This document shows, piece by piece, positions 34,581 to 44,859 of a stretch of 64,000 nucleotides of DNA (position 1 is the first letter of the stretch; each line of letters begins with the position of its first letter). Made by a program: the position numbers and the translations under genes. Under the pieces are notes generated by a model. That model had not been told where the DNA came from. It saw only the letters and a list, made by a program, of their open reading frames with translations, and made no database searches. Location: the NCBI RefSeq assembly GCF_012932495.1, contig NZ_JABCNG010000006.1, positions 124,001 through 188,000 on the forward strand, read 5' to 3'. The stretch is from Novosphingobium sp. SG919. Its GTDB lineage: Bacteria; Pseudomonadota; Alphaproteobacteria; Sphingomonadales; Sphingomonadaceae.

Positions 34581-35204
34581 ATGATCATCGTCCACCATCT
34601 CAACAATTCCCGCTCGCAACGCGTGCTATGGCTGCTGGAAGAGCTGGGCCTGCCCTATGCGCTGCGTCGCTACGAGCGTGACGCCAAGACCATGTTCGCC
34701 CCGCCCGAGCTGCGCGCGGTGCATCCGCTGGGCAAATCGCCGGTGATCGAGGACGAGGGCCGCGTGCTGGCCGAAAGCGGCGCCATCGTGGAATACCTGG
34801 TGGCCAAGGCCGGCGGCTGGCTCGGTGCACCTGAAGACGAGGACGACGCGCTGCGTTACACCATGTTCCTGCACTATGCCGAGGGGTCGATGATGCCGCC
34901 GCTGCTGCTCAAGCTGGTGCTGTCGCGCGTGCCGATCATGGGCAAGATCGCGCTCAAGAAAATCCAGCCGCTGATCGACGTGCATCTCGATTTCGTGGAA
35001 CGCGAACTCGCCAGCCGGCCGTGGTTCGCGGGCGAGCGCATGACCGCGGCCGACGTGATGATGAGCTTCCCCCTGGAAGCCGCCCGCGCCCGCGCCGGCC
35101 TGGACCAGACCCGCCCCCACACCATCGCCTGGCTGGACAAGATCCAGGCCCTACCCGCCTATCGCCGCGCGATCGAGGTGGGCGGGCCTTATGCTTATGA
35201 TTGA
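34581..35204 (+). CDS. Glutathione S-transferase family protein
   Basis: The 207-residue cytosolic enzyme has an N-terminal thioredoxin-fold half (MIIVHHLNNSRSQRVLWLLE, with Ser10/Ser12 as candidate catalytic residues, and the glutathione-binding ESGAIVEYL). An all-helical C-terminal half ends in the typical ADVMMSFPLEAAR block. It would conjugate or reduce electrophiles with glutathione. The ribosome site AAGGAGG before ATG 34581 is strong. Control by the adjacent TetR protein is very likely. Confidence 0.93.
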   Translation: MIIVHHLNNSRSQRVLWLLEELGLPYALRRYERDAKTMFAPPELRAVHPLGKSPVIEDEGRVLAESGAIVEYLVAKAGGWLGAPEDEDDALRYTMFLHYAEGSMMPPLLLKLVLSRVPIMGKIALKKIQPLIDVHLDFVERELASRPWFAGERMTAADVMMSFPLEAARARAGLDQTRPHTIAWLDKIQALPAYRRAIEVGGPYAYD

Positions 35205-35761
35205 GTGCCCGGCGCAGCGAGGCGAACCTGGCTCCGGTCGAGCGCCAGGGTGAACAGGCCACTGGCGGCAGCCGTCACACCCGCGGGTACGATTTCCAGC
35301 ACCATGGCTTCGGGCGTGTCACCGGCGCTGGGGTGTTCGTCGATCACCTTGTAGCGGCGCTGGGCCGACAGCATGTAGCAGCGCGGGCCATCCCCATCGA
35401 CGGTATCGAGATAGGACCGCATCTTGGTGGTGCGTCCGCTCTGGCGCAACGCGACGACCGCGTGCAGGTCCTCCTGCTCGCGACAGGCGATCCCCGCCTG
35501 GGGAAACGTCACCACGTTTTCCACGTCCACCCAGGGCTTCGCACGCTCCAGCCGCAACGGCATCGGACGGCGATCCTCGGGCGAGGCCACGGCGGCCGGA
35601 ATCAGCCCAAGCACGGTGGCACAGCCAGCCATGAGCAACAATTCAGGACGCTTGCGCCCCGAACGCCTGCGCCTGTGCGGCAATGCGGCAGCTTTGCATA
35701 TCAAAATCAGCAGGCACACCGCCAGCACCGCATCAACCACGGCAAGAACTTCGCCGATCAT
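35195..35761 (-). CDS. Hypothetical membrane-anchored protein, 188 aa
   Basis: The protein starts with a hydrophobic helix (VLAVVDAVLAVCLLILIC), a very basic turn (PHRRRRSGRKRP) and a second hydrophobic stretch (LLLMAGCATVLGLIPAAVA), then a soluble domain of about 120 residues. The soluble part includes VDVENVVTFPQAGIACREQE and GDGPRCYMLSAQRRYKVIDE with two cysteines. I do not recognise the family. The ATG at 35761 and a GTG at 35779 are both possible. Its end overlaps the convergent GST gene by ten bases. Confidence 0.7.
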   Translation of the reverse strand: MIGEVLAVVDAVLAVCLLILICKAAALPHRRRRSGRKRPELLLMAGCATVLGLIPAAVASPEDRRPMPLRLERAKPWVDVENVVTFPQAGIACREQEDLHAVVALRQSGRTTKMRSYLDTVDGDGPRCYMLSAQRRYKVIDEHPSAGDTPEAMVLEIVPAGVTAAASGLFTLALDRSQVRLAAPGTQS

Positions 35762-35860
35762 GAAGACCCCCGTATTCACAACCCCGGGGCATCATCCCAT
35801 AAAATACAAGTCATGATCAATGGCATTGTGCCGTTTAAATGGCGCTTGCAGTACAAGTTC

Positions 35861-35882
35861 AGAAGTAAAGATTTTTACTTCT
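35861..35882. other. AT-rich hairpin in the 35.76-36.0 kb gap
   Basis: AGAAGTAAA and TTTACTTCT pair perfectly around GATT. The surrounding 100 bases are strikingly AT-rich (TTTAAATGG, CTATTTAACTATAAATAGATAG). The gap has no credible gene; a 29-codon open frame through the hairpin has no ribosome site. Confidence 0.5.
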
Positions 35883-36004
35883 ATTTAACTATAAATAGAT
35901 AGGATGGCTGTGCCGCCACTGCCTTGCCACGGGCTTCGGGGACGGCGGCGCCCCTGGCAGGCACCGCCGGATTTAAAACCCACCGCCGTTGACCGCAAAC
36001 ACGC

Positions 36005-36598
36005 CTAGATCGCCGCCGCCTTCTCGTCGGCTTCGGCCTGGGCCTTTTCCTGCGGGGTGCATTCGCCCGCGTGGGTGGACTGCGTGGCCACGTGCATGCG
36101 CATCTGCTTGCCGGCCGGGCCGGTGCCGGTCATGTCCATGTCCATGGCGAAGTGCTGGGCATCGTACGTGCCCTTGAGGGTGATGGTCTGCGTCGCGCCG
36201 CCGCGCCCACAATTGAGCACGCCGTCGATCTTGCCGTCGGCCATGGCAAAGGTCTTGTACCGACAGGTCTTGTCTGCCTGCCCAAAGAAATCGCCATCCG
36301 GGCGCGCCGCCTTTTCCTTGGTCAGGCAGGATCGCTCGGCGCGGGCGCGGCCCAGGGCTTCCTTCATCTTGCCGACCATTTCGGGGGGCATGCCGGGCAT
36401 GTCGATGTCGATCGCCTTGACCTGCGTAGTCCAGGCGCCGGGCTGAAACTTCACGCCGGCCTCGGCCACCTTGGCCGCCACTTCGCCCGCGTCGGCATCC
36501 TTGGCCACCACGGTGGGCTCTTTCTTGCAGCCTGGCAGCAACAGCGCCACAACCAGCAGGGCGGGCCCAAGCAAGGCGGATGGGGTCTTGGCAATCAT
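36005..36598 (-). CDS. DUF3617 domain lipoprotein
   Basis: The 197-residue protein has a lipobox LPGC (Cys24) and the DUF3617 pattern. FQPGAWTTQVKAIDIDMPGM is followed by a Cys in RSCLTKEKAARP, the paired Cys in TCRYKTFAMADGKIDGVLNC, and the closing MDMDMTGTGPAGKQMRMHV. The family is exported and of unknown function, common in sphingomonads. GGGAG before the ATG at 36598 supports the start. It is divergent from uvrB. Confidence 0.85.
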   Translation of the reverse strand: MIAKTPSALLGPALLVVALLLPGCKKEPTVVAKDADAGEVAAKVAEAGVKFQPGAWTTQVKAIDIDMPGMPPEMVGKMKEALGRARAERSCLTKEKAARPDGDFFGQADKTCRYKTFAMADGKIDGVLNCGRGGATQTITLKGTYDAQHFAMDMDMTGTGPAGKQMRMHVATQSTHAGECTPQEKAQAEADEKAAAI

Positions 36599-36714
36599 CG
36601 TCACTCTCCCGATTGGGCGGGAGACGCTATCACGCCATGTCGGCCAAGGCCATGGCATGATCGGGCGCTTTGCCGCCGATTGCATCTGGCGACCATGTTC
36701 CCCATATGTTGCCC

Positions 36715-38901
36715 ATGGCCGAAATCATCATCCGCAGGGGGCTGGAAGAGCCCGACACATCCGGCAACTTCGTGCCGCACAAGCCCCAGCGACCGGAAAA
36801 GCTGGAGCCGGGCCGCCCGTTCAAGGTGGTGTCGGACTATAGCCCGGCCGGCGACCAGCCCACTGCGATCGCCGATCTCGTGGCCAGCGCGCGCGAGGGG
36901 GAGCGCACGCAAGTGCTGCTCGGCGTCACCGGCTCGGGCAAGACCTTCACCATGGCCAAGGTGATCGAGGAATTGCAGCGCCCCGCCCTGATCCTGGCGC
37001 CCAACAAGATCCTGGCGGCGCAGCTCTATGGCGAAATGAAGAGCTTCTTCCCCGAAAACGCGGTGGAATATTTCGTCTCGTACTACGATTATTACCAGCC
37101 CGAAGCCTATGTGCCGCGGTCGGACACATACATCGAGAAGGAAAGCTCGGTGAACGAGGCGATCGACCGCATGCGCCACTCGGCCACGCGCGCGCTGCTC
37201 GAACGCGATGACGTGATCATCGTCGCTTCGGTCTCGTGCCTCTATGGCATTGGCTCGGTCGAAACCTATTCGGCCATGGTGTTCGACCTGAAGAAAGGCG
37301 AAAGCGTCGACCAGGGCGAGATCGTGCGCAAGCTGGTGGCCTTGCAGTACAAGCGCAACGACCATGCGTTCCAGCGCGGCACGTTCCGCGTGCGGGGCGA
37401 CAACCTCGAGATCTTCCCCTCGCACTACGAGGACACCGCCTGGCGCATCAGCTTTTTCGGCGACGAAATCGAAGACATTGCCGAATTCGATCCACTGACC
37501 GGCAAGGCCGACACGCGGTTGTCACAAGTGCGCGTTTACGCCAACTCGCACCACGTCACGCCCGGTCCCACGCTGATGCAGGCGCGCGAGGCGATCAAGT
37601 TCGAACTGGCAGAGCGGCTCAAGGAGCTTCAGGCCGAGGGCAAGCTGCTGGAAGCGCAGCGGCTGGAGCAGCGCACCCATTTCGACCTGGAAATGATGGC
37701 CGCCACCGGATCGTGCGCGGGGATCGAAAACTATTCGCGCTTCCTCACCGGCCGCCTGCCGGGAGAACCGCCGCCGACCCTGTTCGAATACCTGCCCGAC
37801 AATGCCCTGCTGTTCGTCGACGAAAGCCACCAGACCGTGCCGCAGATCGGCGCGATGGCGCGCGGGGACCACCGCCGCAAGATGACGCTGGCCGAATATG
37901 GCTTCCGCCTGCCCAGTTGCATCGACAACCGCCCACTGCGCTTCAACGAATGGGACGCGATGCGCCCGCAGACGTTTGCCGTTTCGGCAACGCCAGGCAA
38001 TTGGGAGATGGAGCAATCGGGTGGCGTCTTTGCCGAGCAGGTGATCCGCCCCACCGGCCTGATCGATCCGCCGGTGCTGATCCGCCCGGTCGAAGACCAG
38101 GTACAGGACTGCATCAACGAATGCCGCCTCACCGCACAGAACGGCTATCGCACCCTGGTTACCACGCTGACCAAGCGCATGGCCGAGGACCTGACCGAGT
38201 TCATGCACGAAGCGGGCCTGCGCGTGCGCTACATGCACTCCGACGTGGAGACGCTGGAGCGCATCGAACTGATCCGCGACTTGCGCCTGGGCGTCTATGA
38301 CGTGCTGGTGGGGATCAACCTGCTGCGCGAGGGGCTCGACATTCCCGAATGCGGGCTGGTCTGCATTCTCGACGCGGACAAGGAAGGTTTCCTGCGTTCG
38401 GAAACCTCACTGATCCAGACCATCGGCCGCGCCGCGCGCAACGTGGACGGGCGCGTGATCCTCTATGCCGACCGGATGACCGGCTCCATGGAACGCGCAA
38501 TTGCCGAAACCGATCGCCGCCGTGAAAAGCAGAATGCCTACAACGAGTTACATGGCATCACCCCGGCCACGATCAAGCGCCAGATTGCCGACATCATCGC
38601 CGATACGGCCAGCCGCGACGGCGTGCTGGTGGATCTGGACGACGACACCACCAACAATCTCGTCGGCCACAACCTGCGCAGCCACATCGAAGACCTGGAA
38701 AAGCGCATGCGCAATGCCGCCGCCGATTTGGAATTCGAAGAAGCGGGCCGCCTGCGCGACGAGATCCGCCGCCTGGAAGCGACCGAACTCGGCCTGCCCG
38801 AAGGCGAGCACAAGGCGCCCATCGTGGGCCGCAGCAACGAAGGCAAGCCCGGCACCCGCAAGACCCGCTACGGCAAGTCTCAAAAGAAGTGGGGGAAGTA
38901 A
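36715..38901 (+). CDS. uvrB: Excinuclease ABC subunit B
   Basis: The 728-residue UvrB is the damage-verification helicase of nucleotide excision repair, acting with UvrA and UvrC. Walker A is GVTGSGKT (70-77), and the damage-probing beta-hairpin is [12 protein letters not shown]. The DEAD-type box is DESH, helicase motifs [15 protein letters not shown] and [13 protein letters not shown] are intact, and a UVR motif lies near the C-terminus ([20 protein letters not shown]). The ATG at 36715 ([14 protein letters not shown]) fits family starts although no good ribosome site precedes it; ATG 36706 is an alternative. Confidence 0.97.
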   Translation: MAEIIIRRGLEEPDTSGNFVPHKPQRPEKLEPGRPFKVVSDYSPAGDQPTAIADLVASAREGERTQVLLGVTGSGKTFTMAKVIEELQRPALILAPNKILAAQLYGEMKSFFPENAVEYFVSYYDYYQPEAYVPRSDTYIEKESSVNEAIDRMRHSATRALLERDDVIIVASVSCLYGIGSVETYSAMVFDLKKGESVDQGEIVRKLVALQYKRNDHAFQRGTFRVRGDNLEIFPSHYEDTAWRISFFGDEIEDIAEFDPLTGKADTRLSQVRVYANSHHVTPGPTLMQAREAIKFELAERLKELQAEGKLLEAQRLEQRTHFDLEMMAATGSCAGIENYSRFLTGRLPGEPPPTLFEYLPDNALLFVDESHQTVPQIGAMARGDHRRKMTLAEYGFRLPSCIDNRPLRFNEWDAMRPQTFAVSATPGNWEMEQSGGVFAEQVIRPTGLIDPPVLIRPVEDQVQDCINECRLTAQNGYRTLVTTLTKRMAEDLTEFMHEAGLRVRYMHSDVETLERIELIRDLRLGVYDVLVGINLLREGLDIPECGLVCILDADKEGFLRSETSLIQTIGRAARNVDGRVILYADRMTGSMERAIAETDRRREKQNAYNELHGITPATIKRQIADIIADTASRDGVLVDLDDDTTNNLVGHNLRSHIEDLEKRMRNAAADLEFEEAGRLRDEIRRLEATELGLPEGEHKAPIVGRSNEGKPGTRKTRYGKSQKKWGK

Positions 38902-38927
38902 GGAGAGGGTGACATGCCCTCCCCCAA

Positions 38928-38955
38928 CCCCTCTCGCACGCGGGAGGGGCTTTGA
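38928..38955 (+). terminator. Terminator-like hairpin after uvrB
   Basis: CCCCTC and GAGGGG pair, with an inner CGC/GCG after one mismatch, followed by CTTTG. It is 26 bases after the uvrB stop and runs into a dispersed repeat. Confidence 0.5.
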
Positions 38956-38973
38956 TCCTCCCTCCGCAACGCA

Positions 38974-39010
38974 GGGGGAGGTGGCGGCCGCAGGGCGTCG
39001 GACGGGGGAC
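38974..39010. repeat. Dispersed GC-rich repeat, copy 2 (reverse orientation)
   Basis: The reverse complement of this stretch lines up with 27667-27704: both contain CCCTGCGG followed by GCCACCTCCCCC. A second hairpin (CCTCCC/GGGAGG) lies just before it. Confidence 0.65.
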
Positions 39011-39054
39011 TCACATGGTTGCTTGCCGCGCCGGTCCGCGATAGCACCGAGGCC

Positions 39055-39621
39055 ATGATCTTGCGCCGTCCGGTTTCGCTGCTCGCCCTGCTTGTCCTTG
39101 CCGCCTGTTCGCAAAAGGCGCCCGCGCCGCTCGATAGCGGAGCCCCGCTCAATGCCGTGCGCGTGCCGCTGCCCGAAAGCCAACCTTTGCCCGCAGCGCC
39201 GGCCGGCAACGAGAAGCCGATCTGGGCCGGTGCACCTGGCGGCGACAGCGTGCGCTATGGCGCGCCGGGCGCTGGGCCGGACCTGTCGCTTGCCTGCCGG
39301 CAGGGCGTGCTGGTGGTGACGCGACATGTGCCGGCCGAAGTGGGCGCGCAGGCGCTGTTCGCCCTGCAGGGGCGCAAGCGCATCGTGCGGCTGGCGGTGG
39401 ATGCCACCGCCGTGCCGGGATCGCAGGGCTATCTTTGGCAGGGCAGCTTGCCTGCGGGCAATCCGGCAGCGGACGTGTTCGAAGGACCGTTCGTGGGCAC
39501 GCTGCCCGATGCGGGCAAGATCAGCGTGCCTGGCAGCGATCTCGTGCGCGCGCTGATCCGCCGTTGCGGCGCGCGGCCTGCCACGGGGGCGGCGCCGGCC
39601 GCACCCCAGGCACAGGAATAG
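39055..39621 (+). CDS. Hypothetical lipoprotein, 188 aa
   Basis: The protein has a lipoprotein signal with lipobox LAAC (Cys18), a Pro/Ala-rich linker (residues 20-60) and a compact beta domain. That domain includes SLACRQGVLVVTRHVPAEVG and RKRIVRLAVDATAV, with cysteines at its start and near the end (LIRRCGARP) that could form a disulfide. I do not recognise the family. Its stop lies two bases from that of a convergent gene. Confidence 0.75.
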   Translation: MILRRPVSLLALLVLAACSQKAPAPLDSGAPLNAVRVPLPESQPLPAAPAGNEKPIWAGAPGGDSVRYGAPGAGPDLSLACRQGVLVVTRHVPAEVGAQALFALQGRKRIVRLAVDATAVPGSQGYLWQGSLPAGNPAADVFEGPFVGTLPDAGKISVPGSDLVRALIRRCGARPATGAAPAAPQAQE

Positions 39622-39623
39622 CG

Positions 39624-40100
39624 TTACAGCTTCCCGAACTTGTCTTCATAGGCGGCGGTGTCACCACTGCTCAGCAGCTTGGCCTGTTCCACCCAATTGT
39701 CCCGCGTGGGGCGGCCGGCAAAGGCGCCTAATTGCGCGTCGATCCGCGCCACGTCTTCGTCGCTCCATGCCGCGATCTGCTCGAACCGCGTCACGCCCAG
39801 GCCGGCCAGCAGCGTCTTGAGTTTGGGGCCAAGGCCCTTGATGCGGGTGAGGTCGTCACCCTCTGCAACTGGTGCGGGCTCCACCGGTGGCGGCGCAGGC
39901 GTGACGATCGCGGCCGCAGGCGGCGCATCGATCAGCGCGGTGTTGCGCTGCGCAGGCGCGGCCCCTTCAGACAGCACATCGTTGAATTCGCGGCGCTCGG
40001 GCGCCTTGCCGGCGCGGCGCAGCAGCAGGATTGCCACCACCAGCAGCAGCGCCACGGCGCCAGCCACCAACGGCCAATTGGCCTCGATCAGTTGCAGCAT
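39624..40100 (-). CDS. Membrane-anchored helix-hairpin-helix protein
   Basis: The 158-residue protein begins with a single membrane helix (WPLVAGAVALLLVVAILLL), then a Pro/Ala-rich linker and a C-terminal helix-hairpin-helix domain. That domain contains DDLTRIKGLGPKLKTLLAGL and RFEQIAAWSDEDVARIDAQL, like the tail of NADH-dehydrogenase-associated and ribosomal-L21-like HhH proteins. Non-specific DNA or protein binding near the membrane is possible. The ATG at 40100 has GGAA nine bases upstream; ATG 40118 is an alternative. Confidence 0.8.
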   Translation of the reverse strand: MLQLIEANWPLVAGAVALLLVVAILLLRRAGKAPERREFNDVLSEGAAPAQRNTALIDAPPAAAIVTPAPPPVEPAPVAEGDDLTRIKGLGPKLKTLLAGLGVTRFEQIAAWSDEDVARIDAQLGAFAGRPTRDNWVEQAKLLSSGDTAAYEDKFGKL

Positions 40101-40211
40101 TGTCTTTCCAGGTTCCATGTCATCGGAAAAAGCGACTGGAACCGCCATGGCAACAAGCGCGCTGCGGGGCAAGCGGGGCGGCGCGCCAGAACACCCCGCC
40201 CCGCCGATCGT

Positions 40212-42371
40212 TCAGGCAGGTTCTGCCACCAAGGCCGCCGCCTTCTTGCGCCGGCGCCAGGCGTGGAGCAGCGGCTCGGTATAGCCGCTGGGCTGACTCA
40301 CACCCTGGAACACCAGGTCGCAAGCGGCGCGGAACGCAAAGCTGGTTTCCCAGTTGTCGGCCATCGGTTCATAGGCCGGATCGCCGGCATTCTGCGCATC
40401 CACCTTGGCGGCCATGCGCTGCAACGCATCCATCACCTGCGCGCGCGTGCACACCCCATGCAGCAGCCAGTTGGCCAGATGTTGGCTGGAAATGCGCAAG
40501 GTGGCGCGGTCTTCCATCAGGCCCACGTCATCCAGATCGGGCACCTTGGAACAGCCCACGCCCTGGTCGATCCAACGCACGACGTAGCCCAGCAGGCCTT
40601 GCGCATTGTTGTCCAGCTCGGCGCGGATATCCGCTTCCGACCAGTTCGTCCCTTCGGCCAGCGGAATGGCCAGCAGAGCATCGAGCGATGGCACCGGCCG
40701 CGCGGCGATCTCGGGCCTCAGGCCGAACACGTCCACCTGGTGGTAATGGGTGGCGTGAAGCGTGGCCGCGGTGGGCGACGGGACCCAGGCGGTGTTGGCA
40801 CCGGTTTGCGGATGGGCGATCTTTTCGGCCACCATCGCACGCATGCGATCGGGCGCGGCCCACATGCCCTTGCCGATCTGCGCCTTGCCCGAAAGCCCGC
40901 ACGCCAGACCGATCCCCACGTTGCGCGCTTCATAGGCGGCGATCCAGCCCGATTGCTTCATCGCACCCTTGCGGATCATCGGTCCGGCCTGCATCGAGGT
41001 GTGGATTTCATCGCCCGTGCGATCGAGGAAGCCGGTGTTGATGAACACCACGCGGTCCTTCACCGCCGCGATGCAGGCGGCCAGGTTGGCGCTGGTGCGA
41101 CGCTCCTCGTCCATCACGCCCACCTTGATGGTATGGCGCGGCAGGCACAGCAGGTCTTCCACCGCATCGAACAAGTCGTTGGTAAAGGCCACTTCCTCGG
41201 GCCCATGCATCTTGGGCTTGACGATGTAGATCGATCCCTCGCGGCTGTTGCGATAGCGGCCCTTCTGCATCACGTCGTGCATGGCGATGGCCGAGGTGAT
41301 CACCGCGTCCATGATGCCTTCGGGAATCTCGGCACCATCGGCCAACAGGATCGCCGGGTTGGTCATCAGGTGGCCGACATTGCGCACGAACAGCAGGCTG
41401 CGCCCGGGCAACGTGAAGGCGGAGCCATCGGGCGCGGTCCAGGCGCGGTCGGGCTCGAGCGAGCGGCTCAGCGTCTTGCCGCCCTTGGCGAAATGGGCCG
41501 TCAGGTCCCCGCGCATCAGGCCCAGCCAGTGGCGATAGGCCACCAGCTTGTCTTCCGCATCCACCGCCGCGATCGAATCCTCCAGATCGACGATCGTGGT
41601 CAGCGCCGCTTCCAGCACGATGTCGGCGAGGCCGGCCTGGTCGGTGGCGCCCACGGGGTGTGCGCGATCGATCACCAGTTCGATGTGCAACCCGTTATGC
41701 ACGAACAGCAGTCCGCCCGGCTTGTGGCCGACCCACTGCGCCGGATCGGCCAGCGCGGGCACGCCCTGCCCATCCCAATCGCCCCACGATCCGCCCGCCA
41801 AGGGCAGCGCGGCATCAAGGAACGCGCGCCCGGCCGCAATCACCGCCGCGCCGCGCGCCGGGTCATAGCCGCCGGGCAGCGCCGGCGCGGCATCGAGCGC
41901 ATCGGTGCCGTACCACGCATCGTAAAGGCTGCCCCAGCGCGCATTGGCGGCATTGAGCAGGAAGCGATCGTTGAGCACGGGCACGACCAGTTGGGGGCCG
42001 GCCATCGTGGCAATCTCGGCATCGACGCCTTGCGTGCCCACGGCAAAGGGCGCCGGCTCGGCCACGATATAGCCGATTTCTTCCAGCAAGGCGCGATAGG
42101 CGGCCGGATCATGCGGCTGGCCGGCCCGGGCCAGATGCCAGGCATCAATCGCGGCCTGGATCGTGTCACGCGTGTCGAGCAGCGCGCGATTGACCGGGGC
42201 AAACCGGGCCACCAGCGCGGCAAAGCCCGTCCAGAACGCGCCCACGTCAAGCGCCAGGGGCGCCAGCACGTCGCTTTCCAGGAAGGCCGCCAGCGCGGCA
42301 TCCACATGCAACCCGGCGCGCGTGGTGCGGGGGCGCAAGTCGGCAATTTCGGTAAACTCACCCATGGTCAT
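40212..42371 (-). CDS. glcB: Malate synthase G
   Basis: The 719-residue enzyme condenses glyoxylate with acetyl-CoA to malate in the glyoxylate bypass or glycolate use. Length and the blocks [52 protein letters not shown] and [20 protein letters not shown] are those of isoform G rather than A. It is cytosolic. ATGs at 42371 and 42365 are both usable. No isocitrate lyase gene is in the window. It is divergent from the arginine-succinyltransferase genes. Confidence 0.96.
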   Translation of the reverse strand: MTMGEFTEIADLRPRTTRAGLHVDAALAAFLESDVLAPLALDVGAFWTGFAALVARFAPVNRALLDTRDTIQAAIDAWHLARAGQPHDPAAYRALLEEIGYIVAEPAPFAVGTQGVDAEIATMAGPQLVVPVLNDRFLLNAANARWGSLYDAWYGTDALDAAPALPGGYDPARGAAVIAAGRAFLDAALPLAGGSWGDWDGQGVPALADPAQWVGHKPGGLLFVHNGLHIELVIDRAHPVGATDQAGLADIVLEAALTTIVDLEDSIAAVDAEDKLVAYRHWLGLMRGDLTAHFAKGGKTLSRSLEPDRAWTAPDGSAFTLPGRSLLFVRNVGHLMTNPAILLADGAEIPEGIMDAVITSAIAMHDVMQKGRYRNSREGSIYIVKPKMHGPEEVAFTNDLFDAVEDLLCLPRHTIKVGVMDEERRTSANLAACIAAVKDRVVFINTGFLDRTGDEIHTSMQAGPMIRKGAMKQSGWIAAYEARNVGIGLACGLSGKAQIGKGMWAAPDRMRAMVAEKIAHPQTGANTAWVPSPTAATLHATHYHQVDVFGLRPEIAARPVPSLDALLAIPLAEGTNWSEADIRAELDNNAQGLLGYVVRWIDQGVGCSKVPDLDDVGLMEDRATLRISSQHLANWLLHGVCTRAQVMDALQRMAAKVDAQNAGDPAYEPMADNWETSFAFRAACDLVFQGVSQPSGYTEPLLHAWRRRKKAAALVAEPA

Positions 42372-42579
42372 CTGCCTTTGTCGTCAAAACGGGCACGGCA
42401 AGACCGGCTCGTGGCTCCGTATCGTGTCGATACCGAAACCCTGCCGACCTGCCTATTGAACCTGGGGAGGAACGCCCTTGTTTTGCCCGATTCGCTTCGG
42501 CTTGGCAACCGGGTTCCATTCGCTGCGGCTTAGGCAGGGGGTTCACCCCGGCCGCGGGAACCGCTAGGCGTGGTTTCCG

Positions 42580-43800
42580 ATGCAACAGTTTTCCGCCCGC
42601 GAACTTTCAGGCTCCGAACAGGCCCTGCTTGCCCCGATCGAGGGCGCCGCCCTGCTGTCCCAGGTCCTGGCGTGGAGCGCGATCAACACGGGCACCCGCA
42701 ACTTGTCCGGGCTGGCCGCGCAGGCCGGCCTCCTGGCCGATGCCTTTTCGGTTCTACCCGGCACGGTGCAGCTGGAACCGCCGGCCCCGGTGGAAACCGT
42801 GGGGCCGGATGGCACCTTGGGCCTTCTGGACCATGGCGCGCATCTGGTGGTGCGCGTGCGGCCAGATGCGCCGCGGCGCTATCTGCTGACGGGGCATATG
42901 GACACGGTGTTCCCAGCCAGCGATCCGTTCCAGACGGCCACCTGGCTTGACGAAGTGACGCTCAATGGGCCCGGCGTGGCCGACATGAAAGGTGGCATTG
43001 CCGTCATGCTGGCCGCCCTCCTCGCCTTCGAGCGCAGCCCGGCTGCGGCGCAAGTCGGCTACGACGTGATGATCAATGCCGACGAGGAAACCGGCAGCCT
43101 GTCCTCCGCCCCGCTGATCGCACGGCTGGCAGCGGGCAAGGCGGCGGCGCTGACTTATGAACCTTCGGCCCTGCCCGATGGCACCCTGGCCGGCGCGCGC
43201 GCGGGCAGCGGCAACTATTCCGCCGTGATCACCGGCCGATCCGCCCACGCCGGGCGCAACCCGGACGATGGCCGCAACGCCATCGTGGCCGCGGCAGACC
43301 TTGCCCTTCGCCTCAAGGCACTGCACCGCGCCGGTCTTTCGGTGAACCCCGCGCGGATCGACGGGGGCAGCGCCAACAACGTGGTGCCCGACAAGGCCGT
43401 GCTGCGCTGGAACATCCGCCCCGCCAGTACCGAGGATGCGCAAGGCTTTGCCGTGGCCCTGGGCCAGGCCGTGACCGAAGTGGAGCGCCTGCACGGGGTG
43501 GCCATCCACGTCCATGGCGGGATCAGCCGCCCGCCCAAGCCGCTCACCCCGCCAGCCCAGGCCCTGTTCCATCTGGTGCGGACGTGCGGCGCCGCGCTGG
43601 GCCAGACCATCGGCTGGAAAGACACCGGCGGCGTGTGCGATGGCAACAACATCGCCGCTTTGGGCGTACCGGTGGTCGATACCATGGGCGTGCGTGGCGG
43701 ATCGATCCATTCGCCGCAGGAGTTCCTGATCGTGCCCTCGCTGGCCGAGCGCGCGGCGCTCTCGGCGCTGGTGCTCCATCGTCTCTCGGGCGGGGAATGA
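42580..43800 (+). CDS. M20 metallohydrolase of the arginine-succinyltransferase cluster
   Basis: The 406-residue enzyme is an M20/ArgE/CPG2-type di-zinc hydrolase: His106 and Asp108 in TGHMDTVFP, Asp135 in GVADMKGG, the Glu pair 169-170 in ADEETGS, and a dimerisation domain starting at about residue 205 (SGNYSAVITGRSAHAGRNPD). It is directly upstream of astA (four-base gap) and may replace AstE, which splits succinylglutamate at the end of this pathway. The substrate is inferred from context only. Confidence 0.88.
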   Translation: MQQFSARELSGSEQALLAPIEGAALLSQVLAWSAINTGTRNLSGLAAQAGLLADAFSVLPGTVQLEPPAPVETVGPDGTLGLLDHGAHLVVRVRPDAPRRYLLTGHMDTVFPASDPFQTATWLDEVTLNGPGVADMKGGIAVMLAALLAFERSPAAAQVGYDVMINADEETGSLSSAPLIARLAAGKAAALTYEPSALPDGTLAGARAGSGNYSAVITGRSAHAGRNPDDGRNAIVAAADLALRLKALHRAGLSVNPARIDGGSANNVVPDKAVLRWNIRPASTEDAQGFAVALGQAVTEVERLHGVAIHVHGGISRPPKPLTPPAQALFHLVRTCGAALGQTIGWKDTGGVCDGNNIAALGVPVVDTMGVRGGSIHSPQEFLIVPSLAERAALSALVLHRLSGGE

Positions 43801-43804
43801 AACG

Positions 43805-44842
43805 ATGACGTTCCGTATTCGCGCCGCGCGGCCCACCGACCTTGAAGCCATGTATGAAATGGCCAAGCTAGGCGGCAGCGGCTTTACCAACTTGCCGGCC
43901 GACCGCGCCTCGCTGCGCGCCAAGCTGGAACGCGCCGCCGCCGCCTTTGCCGAGCCGCGCGAGCGCCTGCCCGATGGGCCGGGCGACGAACTGTTCGTCA
44001 TGGTGCTGGAAAACGTGGCCACCGGCGATCTGCGCGGCACGGCGCAGATCTTTGCCTGCGTCGGGCGCAGCGGGCCGTTCTATTCCTATCGCCTCACCAC
44101 GCTGACCCAGCATTCCAAGGAACTGGACCGCACGTTCCGCGCCGAGATGCTCCATCTGGTCACCGACCTGGAAGGATCGAGCGAAGTGGGCGGCCTGTTC
44201 CTGCACCCAGGCGAGCGCGCGGGCGGGCTGGGGTTGCTGCTGGCGCGCAGCCGTTATCTGTTCATCGCCATGCACCGCGCCCGATTCGGCCCGCGCATCC
44301 TCGCCGAACTGCGCGGCGTGATCGACGAGCGCGGCGGATCGGCGTTCTGGGACGCGGTGGGCGGCAAATTCTTCGGCATGGGCTTTCAGGATGCCGACCA
44401 TTTCAATGCCTTGAACGGCAACCAGTTCATTGCCGACCTGATGCCCAAGCATCCCGTCTACGTGGCGATGCTGCCGGAAAGCGCGCGCAGCGTGATCGGC
44501 ATGCCCCACCCCAACGGCCGCCCCGCCATGCGCATGCTGGAGGCCGAAGGCTTTGCCTATGAAGGCTATGTCGACATTTTCGATGGTGGCCCCACGCTGA
44601 GCGCGCGGACCGACCAGGTGCACTCCATCGCCGGGGTGCGCGCTGCCACGCTCGCGCAGGTGGCCGCGCCCGAAGGGCATGGCCCCGCCCGCCAGGCATT
44701 GGTCGCCACCGGGCGCCTCGCCGAATTTCGCTGCACCCTGGGGGAAGTGACCGATGGGCCAGAAGGCCTGATCCTCGATCCGGTTGCCGCTGCTGCGCTC
44801 GATGTGCGGCCCGGCGACACGGTGTGGCATGTGGACCGCTGA
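43805..44842 (+). CDS. astA: Arginine N-succinyltransferase
   Basis: The 345-residue enzyme transfers succinyl from succinyl-CoA to arginine, the first step of the AST catabolic pathway. It starts with IRAARPTDLEAMYEMAKLGG and carries FYSYRLTTLTQHSKEL, GGLFLHPGERAGGLG and DAVGGKFFGMGFQDADHFN, all diagnostic of AstA. It is cytosolic. Downstream astB follows after 17 bases, so the three genes form one operon. Confidence 0.96.
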   Translation: MTFRIRAARPTDLEAMYEMAKLGGSGFTNLPADRASLRAKLERAAAAFAEPRERLPDGPGDELFVMVLENVATGDLRGTAQIFACVGRSGPFYSYRLTTLTQHSKELDRTFRAEMLHLVTDLEGSSEVGGLFLHPGERAGGLGLLLARSRYLFIAMHRARFGPRILAELRGVIDERGGSAFWDAVGGKFFGMGFQDADHFNALNGNQFIADLMPKHPVYVAMLPESARSVIGMPHPNGRPAMRMLEAEGFAYEGYVDIFDGGPTLSARTDQVHSIAGVRAATLAQVAAPEGHGPARQALVATGRLAEFRCTLGEVTDGPEGLILDPVAAAALDVRPGDTVWHVDR

Positions 44843-44859
44843 AGGACGGAAACAAGCAG

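Noticed and set aside
35814-35903. 29-codon open frame (MINGIVPFKW...) in the AT-rich gap
   Set aside because: No ribosome site, and it runs through a perfect hairpin; more likely regulatory or decayed DNA.
39732-42533. Open reading frame of over 900 codons antisense to glcB
   Set aside because: Malate synthase G motifs on the minus strand are unmistakable; the antisense frame has shadow composition and no ribosome site.
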